From Erythrobasidium yunnanense (lineage: Eukaryota > Basidiomycota > Cystobasidiomycetes > Erythrobasidiales > Erythrobasidiaceae), in the NCBI GenBank assembly GCA_001600175.1, contig BCJC01000007.1:1264115-1328114 (forward strand): a DNA stretch of 64,000 nt, written 5' to 3'. The translations under genes and the position numbers were made by a program. This document shows positions 1 through 11,266 of this stretch, piece by piece. Position 1 is the stretch's first letter. Each line of letters opens with the position of its first letter. The notes beneath the pieces were generated by a model. The model made no database searches and was not told the origin of the DNA. It saw only the letters and a list, made by a program, of their open reading frames with translations.

Positions 1-393
1 TGTGCCTGGCAAGGTGCCTGACCCGGTCGTGCAATCCGGCTTGTTGTGCGCGTAGTAAGTCACAGTATACGGAGGAGCCGCAAGTAGCTTATATAGGGAG
101 CGCTATCGCTTCGTACTCGTACACGTAGCCGGTGTGGATGGAGAACAGATCAGCCAGACTGCTATACTTGTGGAGGCCAACGAGCCGGAATAGCCATCGC
201 GTATGGGTAGATTACAAGTGACAGGTGGGATGCCTCTGAAGTCGAATTGTTCAGATTGTGGTTGTTCCAGTGTGCCTTGATTTGGTTCTTCTCCTATCGA
301 TTTCAGTAGATCCGCATCGCAATTCTTCGCATTTCAGTTCGCATAGCATCTTCGCATCACTCCGTAGTCGATATCCCAGCAGAAGCAGAAATC
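1..393. other. upstream region of the Tudor-SN gene
   Basis: No coding exon is recognisable here. The stretch presumably holds the promoter and 5' leader of the Tudor-SN gene starting at 394. I see no clear TATA box or repeat. Confidence 0.5.
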
Positions 394-3390
394 ATGGCAG
401 CTCCAGCAGCAAGCACCGGCCCAGCGGGACTGGCGCTGAAAGCCATCGTCAAAAGTGTTCATTCGGGAGACACGCTCAATCTACAGAGTCGCAACAGCAC
501 ACAGCAGAGAAGTTTGCACCTGGCCCATCTCCAGGCTCCAAGGACTGGCTCTGCGAGCCGGAACGATGAGGCATACTCTATTCAAGCGAGGGACTTCCTG
601 AGAACCATGGTCGTCGGCCGAGAGATCTCCTTCGAAATCACATACACCATCCCTGCTAGTGGAACTACGGGCCAGATGGAGTTTGGCGATGTCGTCCTGC
701 AGAGACCAGGCACTACGGAATCCGTAGATGTCGCGCTGGCGGTCGTGGAGCTCGGATGTGCCAAAGTCAGAGAGAGCAGGAGCAACGAGCAAGAAGGATC
801 CTCTGAAGCAGCACGCAAAGCAGTACTGCGGGAAGCTGAAGAGAGAGCCAAAGAAGCAAAGAAAGGTCTATGGGCAGACGATGTTCCTCACAGTACCGTC
901 AACTACAGCATGCCAGACGATGCCGATGCTTTCCTCAGCGAACATGGCCAAGGCAAGAAGCTGGATGCTTGCGTCGAAGCTGTCAACAATGGCTCTACCG
1001 TCAGAGTCAGGCTGCAAACAGGTCAAGATAGCTATCAGATAGTCAACCTTGCGTGAGTAGCACGCTCTTCATCTTCAGACGTTTAGCTGACACGCTTATC
1101 AGCATGGCCGGCTGTCGAGCACCTCGTGCGCGTTACGCAAACGCCAGCTCTGCAGACGCTAATAACGACGCTGGCGAGCCTTTCGGTGATGAAGCTCGTC
1201 AATTCACCGAAACGCGCCTGCTTCAGCGAAATATCCAAGTTCAGCTGGTTGCTATCCCTCCTACACCCATCAATGCTGCTGCAAGCGCGCCGACATTCTT
1301 CATCGGCCATGTCATTCATCCTGCTGGCAATATCGCATCTCTTCTGGTCGCAAATGGTCTGGCTCGATGTGTGGACCAGCACGCTGCCTTGCTAGGCGCA
1401 GAGGGCATGTCCGTATTTAGGAACGCTGAGAAGTCTGCCAAAGCCGCTCGCAAGGGTATCTGGTCGACTCTCCCATCGGCGCCGATAGTTCCAAGCAAAG
1501 CCGCGAACGGAGCATCTGCCGGCTCTGCGACTGCCACGCCTCAAGGACTCGAAAGCGAATTTGAGGGTATCGTCAGCAGAATCTGGAGTGCGGACAGCAT
1601 TAGTATCAGGATGGGCAAGCAGGGAGACGGAAAGGAAGTCAAGGTCTTCTTTGCAAGTTTGAGGCAGCCTAGAGCCAATGAGACGAGATTAGCGGGTCTA
1701 CGAGCTGAGGCACAGGAATACCTGCGAAAGCGCGCTATCGGCAAGCACGTCAAAGTTGTCATCGATGGCACTCAGCCTAAGCAGGAGCAGTAAGTACACT
1801 CGGGCGCACTGTAAGCTGGGAAACGGGATCTGACATATATTTTCCAGATACGAAGCCAAGGAGATGGCGACCGTAAAGCTTGCCAACGGTCACAATCTAG
1901 CAGAAGGCCTCGTAGAGCGAGGCTATGCCACCGTCATACGGCACAGGCAGGGCGACGAGGATAAAAGCTCTGAGATCGATAAGCTGATGGAGGTGGAAGC
2001 AAAAGCTCTAGCGGAGAAAAAAGGTCTACACTCCGGCAAAGACTATCCTCTAGCACGTATCGGCGATGCTTCCGAATCCTCGAGCAAGGCCAACAGCTTC
2101 CTACCTTCGTTCAAGCGTGCAGGCAAGATTCCTGTCGTGGTGGACTATGTACCTGCAGGTTCGAGATTCAAGCTGCTCGTGCCTAAGCAAGACGTCAAGA
2201 TTACTTTCGTGCTAAGCGGCATTCGCGCGCCCCGAACGGCTCGTAATGCGAACGAGAGAGCAGAGCCATACGGTCCAGAAGCACTGGACTTCACTGCGAA
2301 GAAGTGTATGCAAAGGGACGCTGAGATCGAAGTGGAGGCAGTAGACAAGGTTGGCGGGTTCATCGGCTCACTATATATCAACAAGGAAAACTTGGCTGTT
2401 CTGCTTGCACGCGAAGGTCTGGCGAGAGTAGACGAATACAACGCTACTACGGCTCTGAAAGAGGCAGAAGCAGAAGCCAAGCGGGAGAAGAGGAATGTAA
2501 GTGACTGCATGCACACTTATCAGCTTGCAATACTAAAGAGTTGTGTAGATCTGGCACGACTACGATGCCGAGGCCGACCAAGCCGCCGAAGCTTCGAACG
2601 GACAAGCAGAGACCGTCACCGCACGCAAGGAATACGTCGACGTCATTGTGTCCGATATTCGCACAGAGCCCAATTTCTCCTTTGCTGTTCAGCTTCTGCA
2701 GCCTGGAGGCAGATTGCCTGAACTCGAGAAGCTCATGTCAGATTTCGCTGTGCACCACCGAACGGCACAACCTCCTGCTGTCGTACCAAGATCAGGAGAC
2801 TTGGTAGCTGCCAAGTTTAGTGCCGACAACCAGTGGTACCGAGCACGCGTCAAGAAGTCGAACCCTGCCAAGAAGCAAGCCGAGGTACTCTTCTACGATT
2901 ACGGAAACAGTGAAACTCTGGCTTTCGACCGACTGCGACCGCTAGATGGCAAATTCAAGTCTTTGCCGCCTCAAGCGAAAGAAGCCACTCTGTCCTTCGT
3001 GCAGCTTCTAGGCAACGAGACCGAGTATGGAGCAGATGCTGTTGATCTTTTCAGGCAGGTCTGCGAGGGCCGACCTCTAGTCGCAAACATCGACAAAAAG
3101 GACGCGACAAGCGTCTCCCTCACACTCTTCGACGCGAATGTCAACCTCTCACAAACCTCCGTCGACAGTCTCAACGTAGAATTGGTGAGGAATGGATTGG
3201 CACGCATCGACAAAAGAAGCCCTCTACGGGCAGCATACCCCACTGTCGTAAAAGCCTTGGACGAAGCCGTCAAAGAGGCCAAAAGAACACGAGCTGGAGC
3301 ATACGAGCTCGGTAAGTCATCCTCCATTCAGCTCTGCCTCGCCACTGACCGGGTATCCATCTGCCAGGCGATATTTTCGAAGACGATTAG
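394..3390 (+). CDS. SND1: Tudor-SN (staphylococcal nuclease domain-containing protein 1)
   Basis: Exons 394-1052, 1103-1789, 1848-2496, 2549-3311 and 3368-3390 join in phase to 926 residues, the usual length of this family. The protein has successive SN-like (OB-fold) repeats, each with an IRAPR-type strand (for example LSGIRAPRTARNA in exon 3). A Tudor domain follows at about residues 745-800 (LVAAKFSADNQWYRA, then YDYGNSETL), and a last partial SN half ends in DIFEDD. Known members bind RNA, act in RNA decay, splicing and stress granules, and are cytoplasmic. Fungal forms usually have divergent nuclease residues, so catalysis is not assumed. The start is the first ATG of the open frame, and splice sites are canonical, with a TACTAAAG branch sequence near 2531. 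It converges tail to tail on the MFS gene. Confidence 0.93.
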
Positions 3391-3597
3391 TGCGCACAGA
3401 GTAGGATTGCAAGAACAGTTGCCGACACATGCCTTTTGTAGTCGTTAGCATTACGGACCTTCCTTTTGCTATGAATATGCTGCCTAATCGTTTATACCTA
3501 CACAATGCTGAGATTCTTGCCCTTTCGTGCTTTTTATGATACATCAACTATTTACTACCCTATACACCTCCTCTGATCATTAGTCTAGCAGTCTATG

Positions 3598-5558
3598 CTA
3601 TGCACGCGCAGCAGCTGCTGCTTCTAAGCGAGCGAGTTCTTTCGCAAAGCGAGACCGGCTTCTTAACCGATTTCCATAAGCCAACGCAAGAAACGGCACC
3701 ACAGACAGAGCCGTCGCTATGCCCGCTACGAGACTTCCGGCGCCGTGAATGCCGAGAGCGTCGTAGACTTGTGTCCCGAAGAGGGGGAAAGCTGCTCCTA
3801 GTGAGTTTCTGCAGACATTCATGGCCGATAAGGCGGACGCCGCGTACAGCGTATACCCATCCGACACGTAGTTGAAGACTGTACGGATTTCAGTCAGCGA
3901 GGTGAACAATGTACATGCACTAGATGCGCCTACCCGTAAGATAGACCAGCAGAAGACCTGCATACAGAATGGCCACTCCGATAAGCGGCACAATCCAATG
4001 TATGCTTGCATACGCCGTCCACGTCCACCACCAGCATCCCAGTGGAAACAGTATGCCTCCTGCACAGCCAGTCCACATTCTAGCTTCGGGACCGCGCTTC
4101 TCGAGGTCTCGATGATATAGCTTGTCGCAGTAGAGACTGATGAGCATGCCAAAGGAGGCACCTATGATCTGGCTTGTATATGTGACACCTGTTTCGCCAA
4201 TGTTGAAGCGGTATACCGTCTGCATGACGACTGATGGAAGTATCAGCGCTAGCACTTGTAGAAGCTTGTGCAGTTGACGTACTCGGTATAGAAACCAGCA
4301 GAAGGTACAGTACGGCCCCTTTTAGCAGGCGAAAAAGTTAGCATTATATCAGCATTATAAGTAGAGATGACTTACAAGCGAAGGAAATCCAGAGAGTAAA
4401 TGCTTGCAGCACTGGCTCTGTAAACAGCAAGCGCACCGGCCGAAAGAGGGACACCTTCATTATAGTTACCAGAGACGCCCGCTCCTCATCTGCTTGTGCG
4501 ACATATCGATTGTCCCCCGTTTCTTCTCGCAACTTCTTCGCTTTCCTTGATAGCAAGACACCCTCTCTCGTCTCGTGCGACAGCGGGACCAGTATGAGGG
4601 TGAGCACGCCGGCCATCGCGAATAGGATCCAGAAGCACAGTCGCATGCCTCTGAGCATCGATACATAGCCAAAGATGATGGGGCCTAACCCAGTGGGTGC
4701 GAAGGCAGCGAATGCGAAAGCGGCCATTGGCAGACCCCGATCTTCATTTGCGTACAGATCGGCCAGTGTACCTCCCACAAGACTGACTGCGCTGCTCCCG
4801 CCTATCCCGCTTATGAAACGTGCAACAAGCATCGTCTGGATGTTCGGTGCTAATGCTTGAGGTAGGTGGAAGAGCCAGAAGATTATGGCACTCCCGATCG
4901 AAATCCATTTACGCCCGTAGACTTCGGAGAGAGGTGCCAGAATAAGAGGAGCCGCACCGAACATAAGGGTGAAGAGCGATATGCCAGCTAGAGTAAGCTC
5001 TCTCGATGCATTGAGCTCTTCCGCTATAGATCCAACCGCTACTGAATAGCCTGAGACCGTGATCGATACAATGCTGCGGAAAGTATCAGCAAACTGGTCT
5101 AGACACTGGGCTGCTTTCGCTCACGAGCAGAAGGAGAAGCCAATGATGCTTATTGTCCACTTCCTTGCCGGCGACCAGTTTCTAGGATTTTTGGGATCGT
5201 CTGTTCCGTCCCAACCGACATATATAAGTTCTCCTCTAGGTGTGATGACCTTCTGCAAGTTTGTCATGGGCGCTTTATTCTGTTCTTCATCGGTCACGCG
5301 CGGCTCTTTTTCCTGGACATCGCGACCTAGCTTTGACTTGTTTTGGGGGAGCTCGAGTGCTTCAGCAGCATCTGGAGATATCTGCTTCTCGCCAGCAGCA
5401 GCTTTTAAGGTCTTTCGAGCGATCTCATCGGGCTGAGATGCTATAGCGGTAGCCGGTGCTGCTGGATAAGCAGACGCATCGCGCAAAGTCATCGAACTGC
5501 GCGACGACCTGCTCGTCGACGGGCTGACGGGCATTGTCGAGGCAGATGAGCTCAACAT
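3598..5558 (-). CDS. MFS multidrug-type transporter (DHA1-like)
   Basis: Exons on the minus strand are 5558-5125, 5073-4376, 4318-4283, 4230-3934 and 3878-3598, giving 581 residues. A Ser/Ala-rich cytosolic N-terminus of about 110 residues leads to NPRNWSPARKW, the segment typically found before helix 1 in fungal DHA1 drug:H+ antiporters. Multiple hydrophobic helices follow, with a loop 2-3 motif (PLSEVYGRKWIS) and a motif-C-like run (GTLADLYANEDRG nearby). The 36-base third exon restores the helix 7 segment (FAWAVLYLLLVSIP). Likely role: plasma-membrane export of toxic compounds or polyamines by proton antiport; the substrate cannot be inferred. The start ATG at 5558 directly follows a TTG in the same frame. 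No regulator is adjacent. About 1.06 kb of non-coding DNA lies upstream. Confidence 0.88.
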
Positions 5559-6620
5559 CAAGGAAATGTGATGTCAAGTTGCGACCAAGTCAGATCTCAG
5601 CCCAGCAAAATCCTGCTCTTTTATCGAAGGCACGCCGGCAGCTTGGGTCGGAGCTGCCGTATGACAAGATTTTCCAAATTAGGTAAGCTAAATCAGCAAG
5701 CAGGCACAGGACACCTTCGACAGCTTGACGGGCTGGATTCTGAGCTTTCCGACGAGCAAGGTGGTGAGGATTAAAGAACAACCAGCTGACCGTCCCGGTA
5801 CCTCCATACCGTTCATATCTCACTGCTTCAATGCTTGTCTTTGCGATATAGGTATGCCCCGTACGCCCACTGACTGTCTTCCATGCTTCTCCAAATCTCC
5901 CTCATCGTTTACTCATATCTCTCCATATCCTTGACAGATCAATGCGTAGGCAACGGCTTGTCGCGACTTTGCTTCTCGCCAGGTCCTTCATGTGCAGCTC
6001 CAGGCGCAGGAACCTGATTGAGAACCGGGTCCTACATCGGATGCTCAATAGACTGCTAAGGATCACTGAGCATGGCCTTTGCTCACTCTAGAGTCGTCGA
6101 CATGGGCTAGCTGGTGGTTGTGAGCCTTCACGCTTTCGTCAACTTCGAGCTCGCCAGGATGCCTGCGGACGATACAGGAAAGAATGAGGAGGGACATCAG
6201 TCCTGATGAGGTAGGATACGGGGATTGGACAGGGTATCGGCGTACTTCTTCTCCTTGGAATCGTCAAAGCCAGAGATGACTTTGTCGACTTTTCCCAATA
6301 CCTTCTGTGCGGTATCCTTCATCGTCATGGTATAGGAGATGCGGATGCAATGAGAGTCTGGTACGAAGGCAAGCAGAGCCGCCGAATGCGAGAGCTGTCA
6401 AGAGTCTCCGCACACGTGATTCTAAAGGAGCTATAATTGCGCGACGTTATCAAGACTCCGAGGGTAGCTCAGCAGTACTGCACTGGGAAAAGAAGCCACA
6501 CGGATCGATATGTACAGCATCTCTGTATTGGCAGAGCACACATCGAGCTCTTAAAGACGCTGTTGTGTTAGAGATGACTCTACGTTGACTGAGCTGGTTC
6601 TCCACGTACTGCAGGATCCA
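5559..6620. other. long intergenic stretch between MFS gene and OYE1
   Basis: This is among the longest gene-free stretches in the window. It holds the upstream region of the minus-strand MFS gene and the 3' flank of the first OYE-like gene. The short ORFs in it match nothing I know and have no convincing splice partners. No repeat or mobile-element signature was seen. Confidence 0.5.
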
Positions 6621-8139
6621 CTAGAAGATCTTGTTGACCGCGCCCTCCAGCTGAGGTCTGTACTTGTACGCTCCCGCAGGATCGTTCGTGATAGCATCAT
6701 CTATCATCTTCGCAACTTCCTCGTCCGAGAAGTCGGGAGCAGGTCTTCCCTTCCCAATTTCCCCCAGAGCGTAGAAGGATGCAGCACTCTGTGTGCTTTC
6801 TCGCGTCAGATTCGGTTTGGCGGCTTTGGCGGACCCATTCGCTAGGCGTAATGAAGCGTCCGTCTCGAAGGTCAACGGACGACCGAGCCCGATGATGTCG
6901 CATGACCCATCGTTGATCGCAGTCGCCATGGCGTCCACGCTTCGAAAACCTCCAGTCACGGCTAGCTTGGCTATCTTGATATGAGGGCGCAGACGGTCTG
7001 CGAACTCGATGAAGAAGGCCTCGCGTAGCTGATGACGACCTGCATGGTCAGCGGTGCCCTGCAACAACTTGCTCCAGCTGAGCTCAGAAGACGTACCCTT
7101 GTACTTTCCGACTTATGCGAGAAAGACATACTCTCGTATGTGCCTCCACTTAGTTCTATCAATGCGACGCCCGCTTCCTCCAATCTACGGCATGTCTCCC
7201 TGGATTCTTCCTCGCTGAAGCCTCCCTCGATGAACTAGACAATCATGAGAGTTTAGGTCATCGAGAGGTAGAATGGGACAAAAGCTGCTTACGTCTTGTG
7301 AGTTGATCTTTATGCTGAGAATGAATTTGGTGTCTGGCACTTCCTTCTGTATAGCTTCAATCACCTGGAATATTATCCTGGTACGGTTCTCCAAGCTGCC
7401 CCCGTATCTATCTGTTCTTTTGTTTATTCTAGGGGAAGCGAACTGAGATAGAAGATATCCATGGGCGCAATGCAGCTGTACGCCATCTGCACCCGCCTCG
7501 TAAGCTTTCTTGGCGGACCAGGCAAATCGTGAAACTACATCTTCTATCTCTTCGATCGTCAGAGCGCGTGCGGGACCAAACGAGATATCTCTGATAGGAT
7601 GTGGAGGTAGCTGCGATTCGGAAGAGGAGACTGGATAGGGTGTGATGAAAGCGGGAGTTTGTCGTCTGCGATATACAGGGCGTACGTTAGGGAGATTTGG
7701 TGGGATCCAGGGGGGCAAACGTACCCTCCATGAGTAAGCTGGAGTATAGCGAGACTTCCATGAGCTTTCGAAGCTTTGATTGCCCTCGCAAAGTGTTCCA
7801 CGATACCCTTCGGCGACTGGTCTCTGTCTAGACAAGCGTTCCTCGCGGCTTCAGGATATCTGACATCGCTATATGTAAGCCACAACATCAGTTCTTGAGC
7901 AGCGAGCGAGCATAGCGGAGGTGAGACGCTCACCAAGGTACGTTGCCGAAGACAATTATCCCAGTCCCGCCCTCACCCCATTTCCTGTATAGCTGTTCGT
8001 ATTCCTCAGAAGGGACACCTCTGTCATTGAGCTCTGTGCCCCAGCTTGCAAGCCTTTCTGTCATTGCAGACTTGAGGAACCTGTTGGGTACGATAACCCC
8101 GTTTGAGAGCGTGATGGGCTGGCTGACTATTTCTGCCAT
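6621..8139 (-). CDS. old-yellow-enzyme-like NADH:flavin oxidoreductase, copy 1
   Basis: Exons 8139-7934, 7868-7725, 7665-7293, 7234-7097 and 7028-6621 give 422 residues. It is an FMN-dependent TIM-barrel ene-reductase or NADH:flavin oxidoreductase. Family marks: an N-terminal TLSNGVIVPNRFLKSAMTE segment, QLTHGGRQTP, HCAHGYLLSQF then SPRINKRTD and YGGSLENR, and GGFRSVDAM plus DIIGLGRPL in the phosphate-binding C-terminal half. The HxAHGYL form resembles YqjM-type (class III-like) enzymes more than yeast OYE. Likely cytosolic, reducing electrophilic alkenes with NAD(P)H; the physiological substrate is unknown. The last acceptor (7029) was chosen because it keeps phase and matches copy 2; a nearer AG at the preceding CAG would break the frame. 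It lies in tandem with copy 2, 519 bases downstream of it. Confidence 0.93.
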
Positions 8140-8658
8140 GATGTTCTAGGACTCATTGGAACAGAAATGAGAGGAGATGGGCTGAGGCTCCCACTTCATC
8201 CATTGATCCGGCTATTCGGCTGCAGGGAATGTCCAAGAGAATGAAGCCGAGAGACACTATATAAAACTCAGAGAGAACATTCAGGTAGTGATGACCATCT
8301 CTCTGCCCAGTAGAAGACCTGGGCCCCGTCTCTCTCGATAGAGACTGCCGCTTTCCAAGATTGCTTTCAAAGTGCGCTTCAACGGGTTGATCCATGAATT
8401 TCGTTGTGTAACTGTATCGTGATGCAGTGTGAAGTGGCATGTTTGACTCTGTAGCACACAGTTCGTCTCTGCCAACCAGAGCGAGGTCAAGGAGAACATA
8501 AGAGCAATCGAACCTCTCGCACGCAAGATAAGTTGGTATTGTAAGGCGTCTATGCACTAGGCTATGACATTCAATTTATCATGCCAAGCTCTAAGAGGGT
8601 TGCTACAGAATGCTTTTACTCTCGACTCGGATCACCATGGCTTGACACGCTCGCAAGC
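8140..8658. other. spacer between tandem OYE-like genes
   Basis: About 520 bases separate the start of copy 1 from the stop of copy 2. It should contain the copy 1 promoter and the copy 2 terminator. The ORFs here are short and unconvincing. Confidence 0.5.
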
Positions 8659-10174
8659 TTAATGAACCTTGTTCATTTTTCCTTCCAACTGTGGTCTGAA
8701 CTTGAAAGCGCCCGCAGGGTCTTTCTGAATAGCTTCATCCACCTTCTTCGCGACCTCTTCGTCCGAGAAGTCCGGTGCAGGTTTTCCATGTCCAATCTCG
8801 CCTAGCGCATAGTATGACGAAGCAGTCTGCGTAGCTTCTTGCGTCAAGTTTGGCTTGGCTGCTTTTGCTGACCCATTGGCGAGACGGAGTGAGATGTCTG
8901 TCTCTAACGTGAGAGGACGGCCAAGACCGATGATGTCGCAGGATCCATCCTTGATAGCCTGAGCCATGGCATCCGCAGAGCGGAAACCGCCTGTGACGGC
9001 AAGCTTGGCTGTCTTGATATGAGGGCGCATTCGGTCTGCGAACTCGATGAAGAAAGCTTCTCGGCGCTGAAAAGTCACGAAGTCAGGACAGAGTCAGCAT
9101 AGGGCGACAGACCGCTTCGGAACACTACCGCTCACCTTTGTGCTTTCTTTCTTGTGCGAGAAGGCCATGCTCTCGTACGTTCCCCCAGAAAGTTCAATCA
9201 AATGGATGCCAGCAGCCTCTAATTTCTGGCAGGTTTCCCGGGATTCTTCCTCGCTGAATCCTCCTTCAATGAACTGTCGATTCCAAACATATACATCAGC
9301 TCTCAATCTCAGAGTCACGGCCAAAGGTAGAGCGAACCCACATCTTGCGAGTTGATCTTAATACTGAGGATAAACTTGTCATCCGTAATCTCTTTCTTGA
9401 TGCTCTCGATGATCTCAAACAAGATTCTGGTCCTGTTCTCCAGACTTCCACCATACTTATCCGTTCTCTTATTGATCTTTGGCGAAACGAACTGAGATAA
9501 AAGGTAGCCGTGGGCACAGTGGAGCTGTACGCCGTCTGCACCTGCTTCTTGGGCCTTCTTAGCGGACCATGCGAAGCGTGCAACTACATCTTCGACTTCT
9601 TCGGTTGACAAGGCACGCGCAGGGCCGAATGTCATTCCTCCTAGAGGTGGAGACTGCGTCTCGGAAGACGAGACGGGTGAAGGTGCGATGAACTCGGGTG
9701 TTTGGCGACTGAGACGTGATGGGTATATATCAGTGCCTGATTTGAACATAGCGAGATTATGGGCATACCCGGCATGAGTGAGCTGGAGGATGGCCAAGCT
9801 TCCATGTGCTTTTGATGCCTTGATGGCAGGCTTAAATTTCTCAACAATGTCCTTGGGAGAGTGGTCTCTGTCCAAGCAGGCGTTTCGCGCAGCCTCAGGG
9901 TATCGCACGTCGCTACACGCGTAAAGGTATCAATACATGCCTTGTAGATAGTTGGAGTAGATCCTTACCATGGGACGTTACCAAAGACGATAATTCCAGT
10001 ACCGCCTTCTCCCCAAAGCTTGTAGAGATGCTCGTACTCTGGTCCAGGTACACCTCTGTCGTCGAACTCGATGCCCCAGGATGCGAGTCGCTCAGTCATT
10101 GCAGACTTGAGGAAGCGGTTTGGTACTGTAACTCCATTGGAGAGTGTGATGGATTGGCCGATAACGTCAGACAT
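8659..10174 (-). CDS. old-yellow-enzyme-like NADH:flavin oxidoreductase, copy 2
   Basis: Exons 10174-9969, 9912-9769, 9708-9342, 9273-9136 and 9066-8659 give 420 residues. It is a close paralogue of the gene just downstream: exons 1, 2, 4 and 5 have identical lengths (206, 144, 138 and 408 bases) and all four introns sit at the same codons in the same phase, while intron sequences differ. It carries the same barrel motifs (QLTHAGRQTP, HCAHGYLLSQF, YGGSLENR, GGFRSADAM, DIIGLGRPL). Exon 3 is two codons shorter than in copy 1. The second intron (9709-9768) is 60 bases with no in-frame stop, so a naive translation reads through it; the paralogue shows it should be removed. Function as for copy 1, and the two may differ in substrate or induction. 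Confidence 0.93.
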
Positions 10175-10550
10175 GGTAGGCTTTTTGGGTAGTGATGAGT
10201 GTATGTTGGGGAAAGAAGAGAAGAGCAGTCACAGGACAGAGAGAAGGATCAGCTCTATGTAGGCTGGCTTGCTGACATATCACCGCGAAATCAGCCACTC
10301 GGAAGTCCGCGCTCTGAAGCGATGCGGTCATAGACTCGAGGCAGGTTAGTAATGCGCGCGAGGAACAGAGAGGATTTCCAAGCATTTCTCTCGTCCCGTC
10401 TTGCAATCCGCAGAAGACAGTCAGCTGCGGAGTCTTGACTTGCGAACTTGCGGCATGTCCTGACGCCCTAGGTAGAAGACAATCACATATACGATTTCGG
10501 AGAAAGAGAGCTCCGTGGAAAGGCAGCTATTCGAGTGTAATCTGCTGGGT
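10175..10550. other. intergenic, OYE copy 2 promoter side
   Basis: This lies between the OYE copy 2 start and the stop of the next minus-strand gene. No feature could be supported. Confidence 0.45.
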
Positions 10551-11106
10551 TCACACGTCCATAGTTTGTGTTGTAAAGAAAGGACCAGTCAGGCTCATGC
10601 ACTCCCGTACTTCAAGCACATTGGGCTGGATATCTCTCACATTCAGGTCTGCCACGATCTGTTCAAAGTCTTGTTTCTCCCTACAGCATGAGCAGATACT
10701 CCCTTCCTCGTCCTCATCCTCCATGGAGTCAAACATCGAGTGTTCGTCCTCCAGGTCCTCCTCCTTCTCGAGGAGAGCAGCTGCGAGCTGAAGATTCCAG
10801 GGCAGGCCGTAAGTCATGGCATAGTGTAATGCTTGAGGATATCGGATCCTGTATTTAGGAAGTCCGAACGTGGATCTGATGTTCTGGACACATGCACAGG
10901 GCAAGCTACAGCGGGCTCGTTTGCAACACCAAATGAGATCTCACCCTCTGTATCCTAAGTGTCCAATGCAGAAAATGCACTGATGCTATCCATGCCTCTA
11001 TAGCGTCTTTTCTGTGCCGTCGAGCGCGAGCTGGCGCAAGAGCTCCCCGACCTCTGCCTCTATCTCTATCGAAGCCTGAGTTTGGCTTGTACACGACTGC
11101 TCCCAT
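10551..11106 (-). CDS. hypothetical protein, divergent from MUS81
   Basis: Exons 11106-10945 and 10883-10551 join through a 61-base intron in phase 0 to 164 residues. I do not recognise a family. The N-terminus has an Arg/Gly run (DRDRGRGRGALAPARARRHR). The middle (NIRSTFGLPKYRIRYPQALH) looks like a folded segment. It is followed by an acidic stretch (residues about 95-115) and a Cys cluster (SICSCCREK). The acceptor is inferred: other AGs leave stops or break the frame. The intron also contains a Cys-rich open stretch upstream of that acceptor, so an alternative 5' exon structure is possible. It shares a 160-base divergent upstream region with MUS81. Confidence 0.5.
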
Positions 11107-11266
11107 CTCAAGTATGATTGTATGTGACAGTAATAAGCATGCGTGTATACATTCGTGTGATATCGCAAATTTTGTAGTTGTTTGGTGCCTAGCTTTACGC
11201 GTCGACGCGTCTCTGCCGAGCTGCTTGTTGTTTCTTCCCCTATTCTCACTGCATACTGCTGCTGCT

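Noticed and set aside
258-569. 103-codon plus-strand ORF overlapping the SND1 start
   Set aside because: It is in a different frame from the clearly conserved Tudor-SN exon and has no recognisable content.
9709-9768. Treating the stop-free segment of OYE copy 2 as an insertion in the protein
   Set aside because: The paralogue has a frame-breaking intron at exactly this codon, and splice motifs are present.
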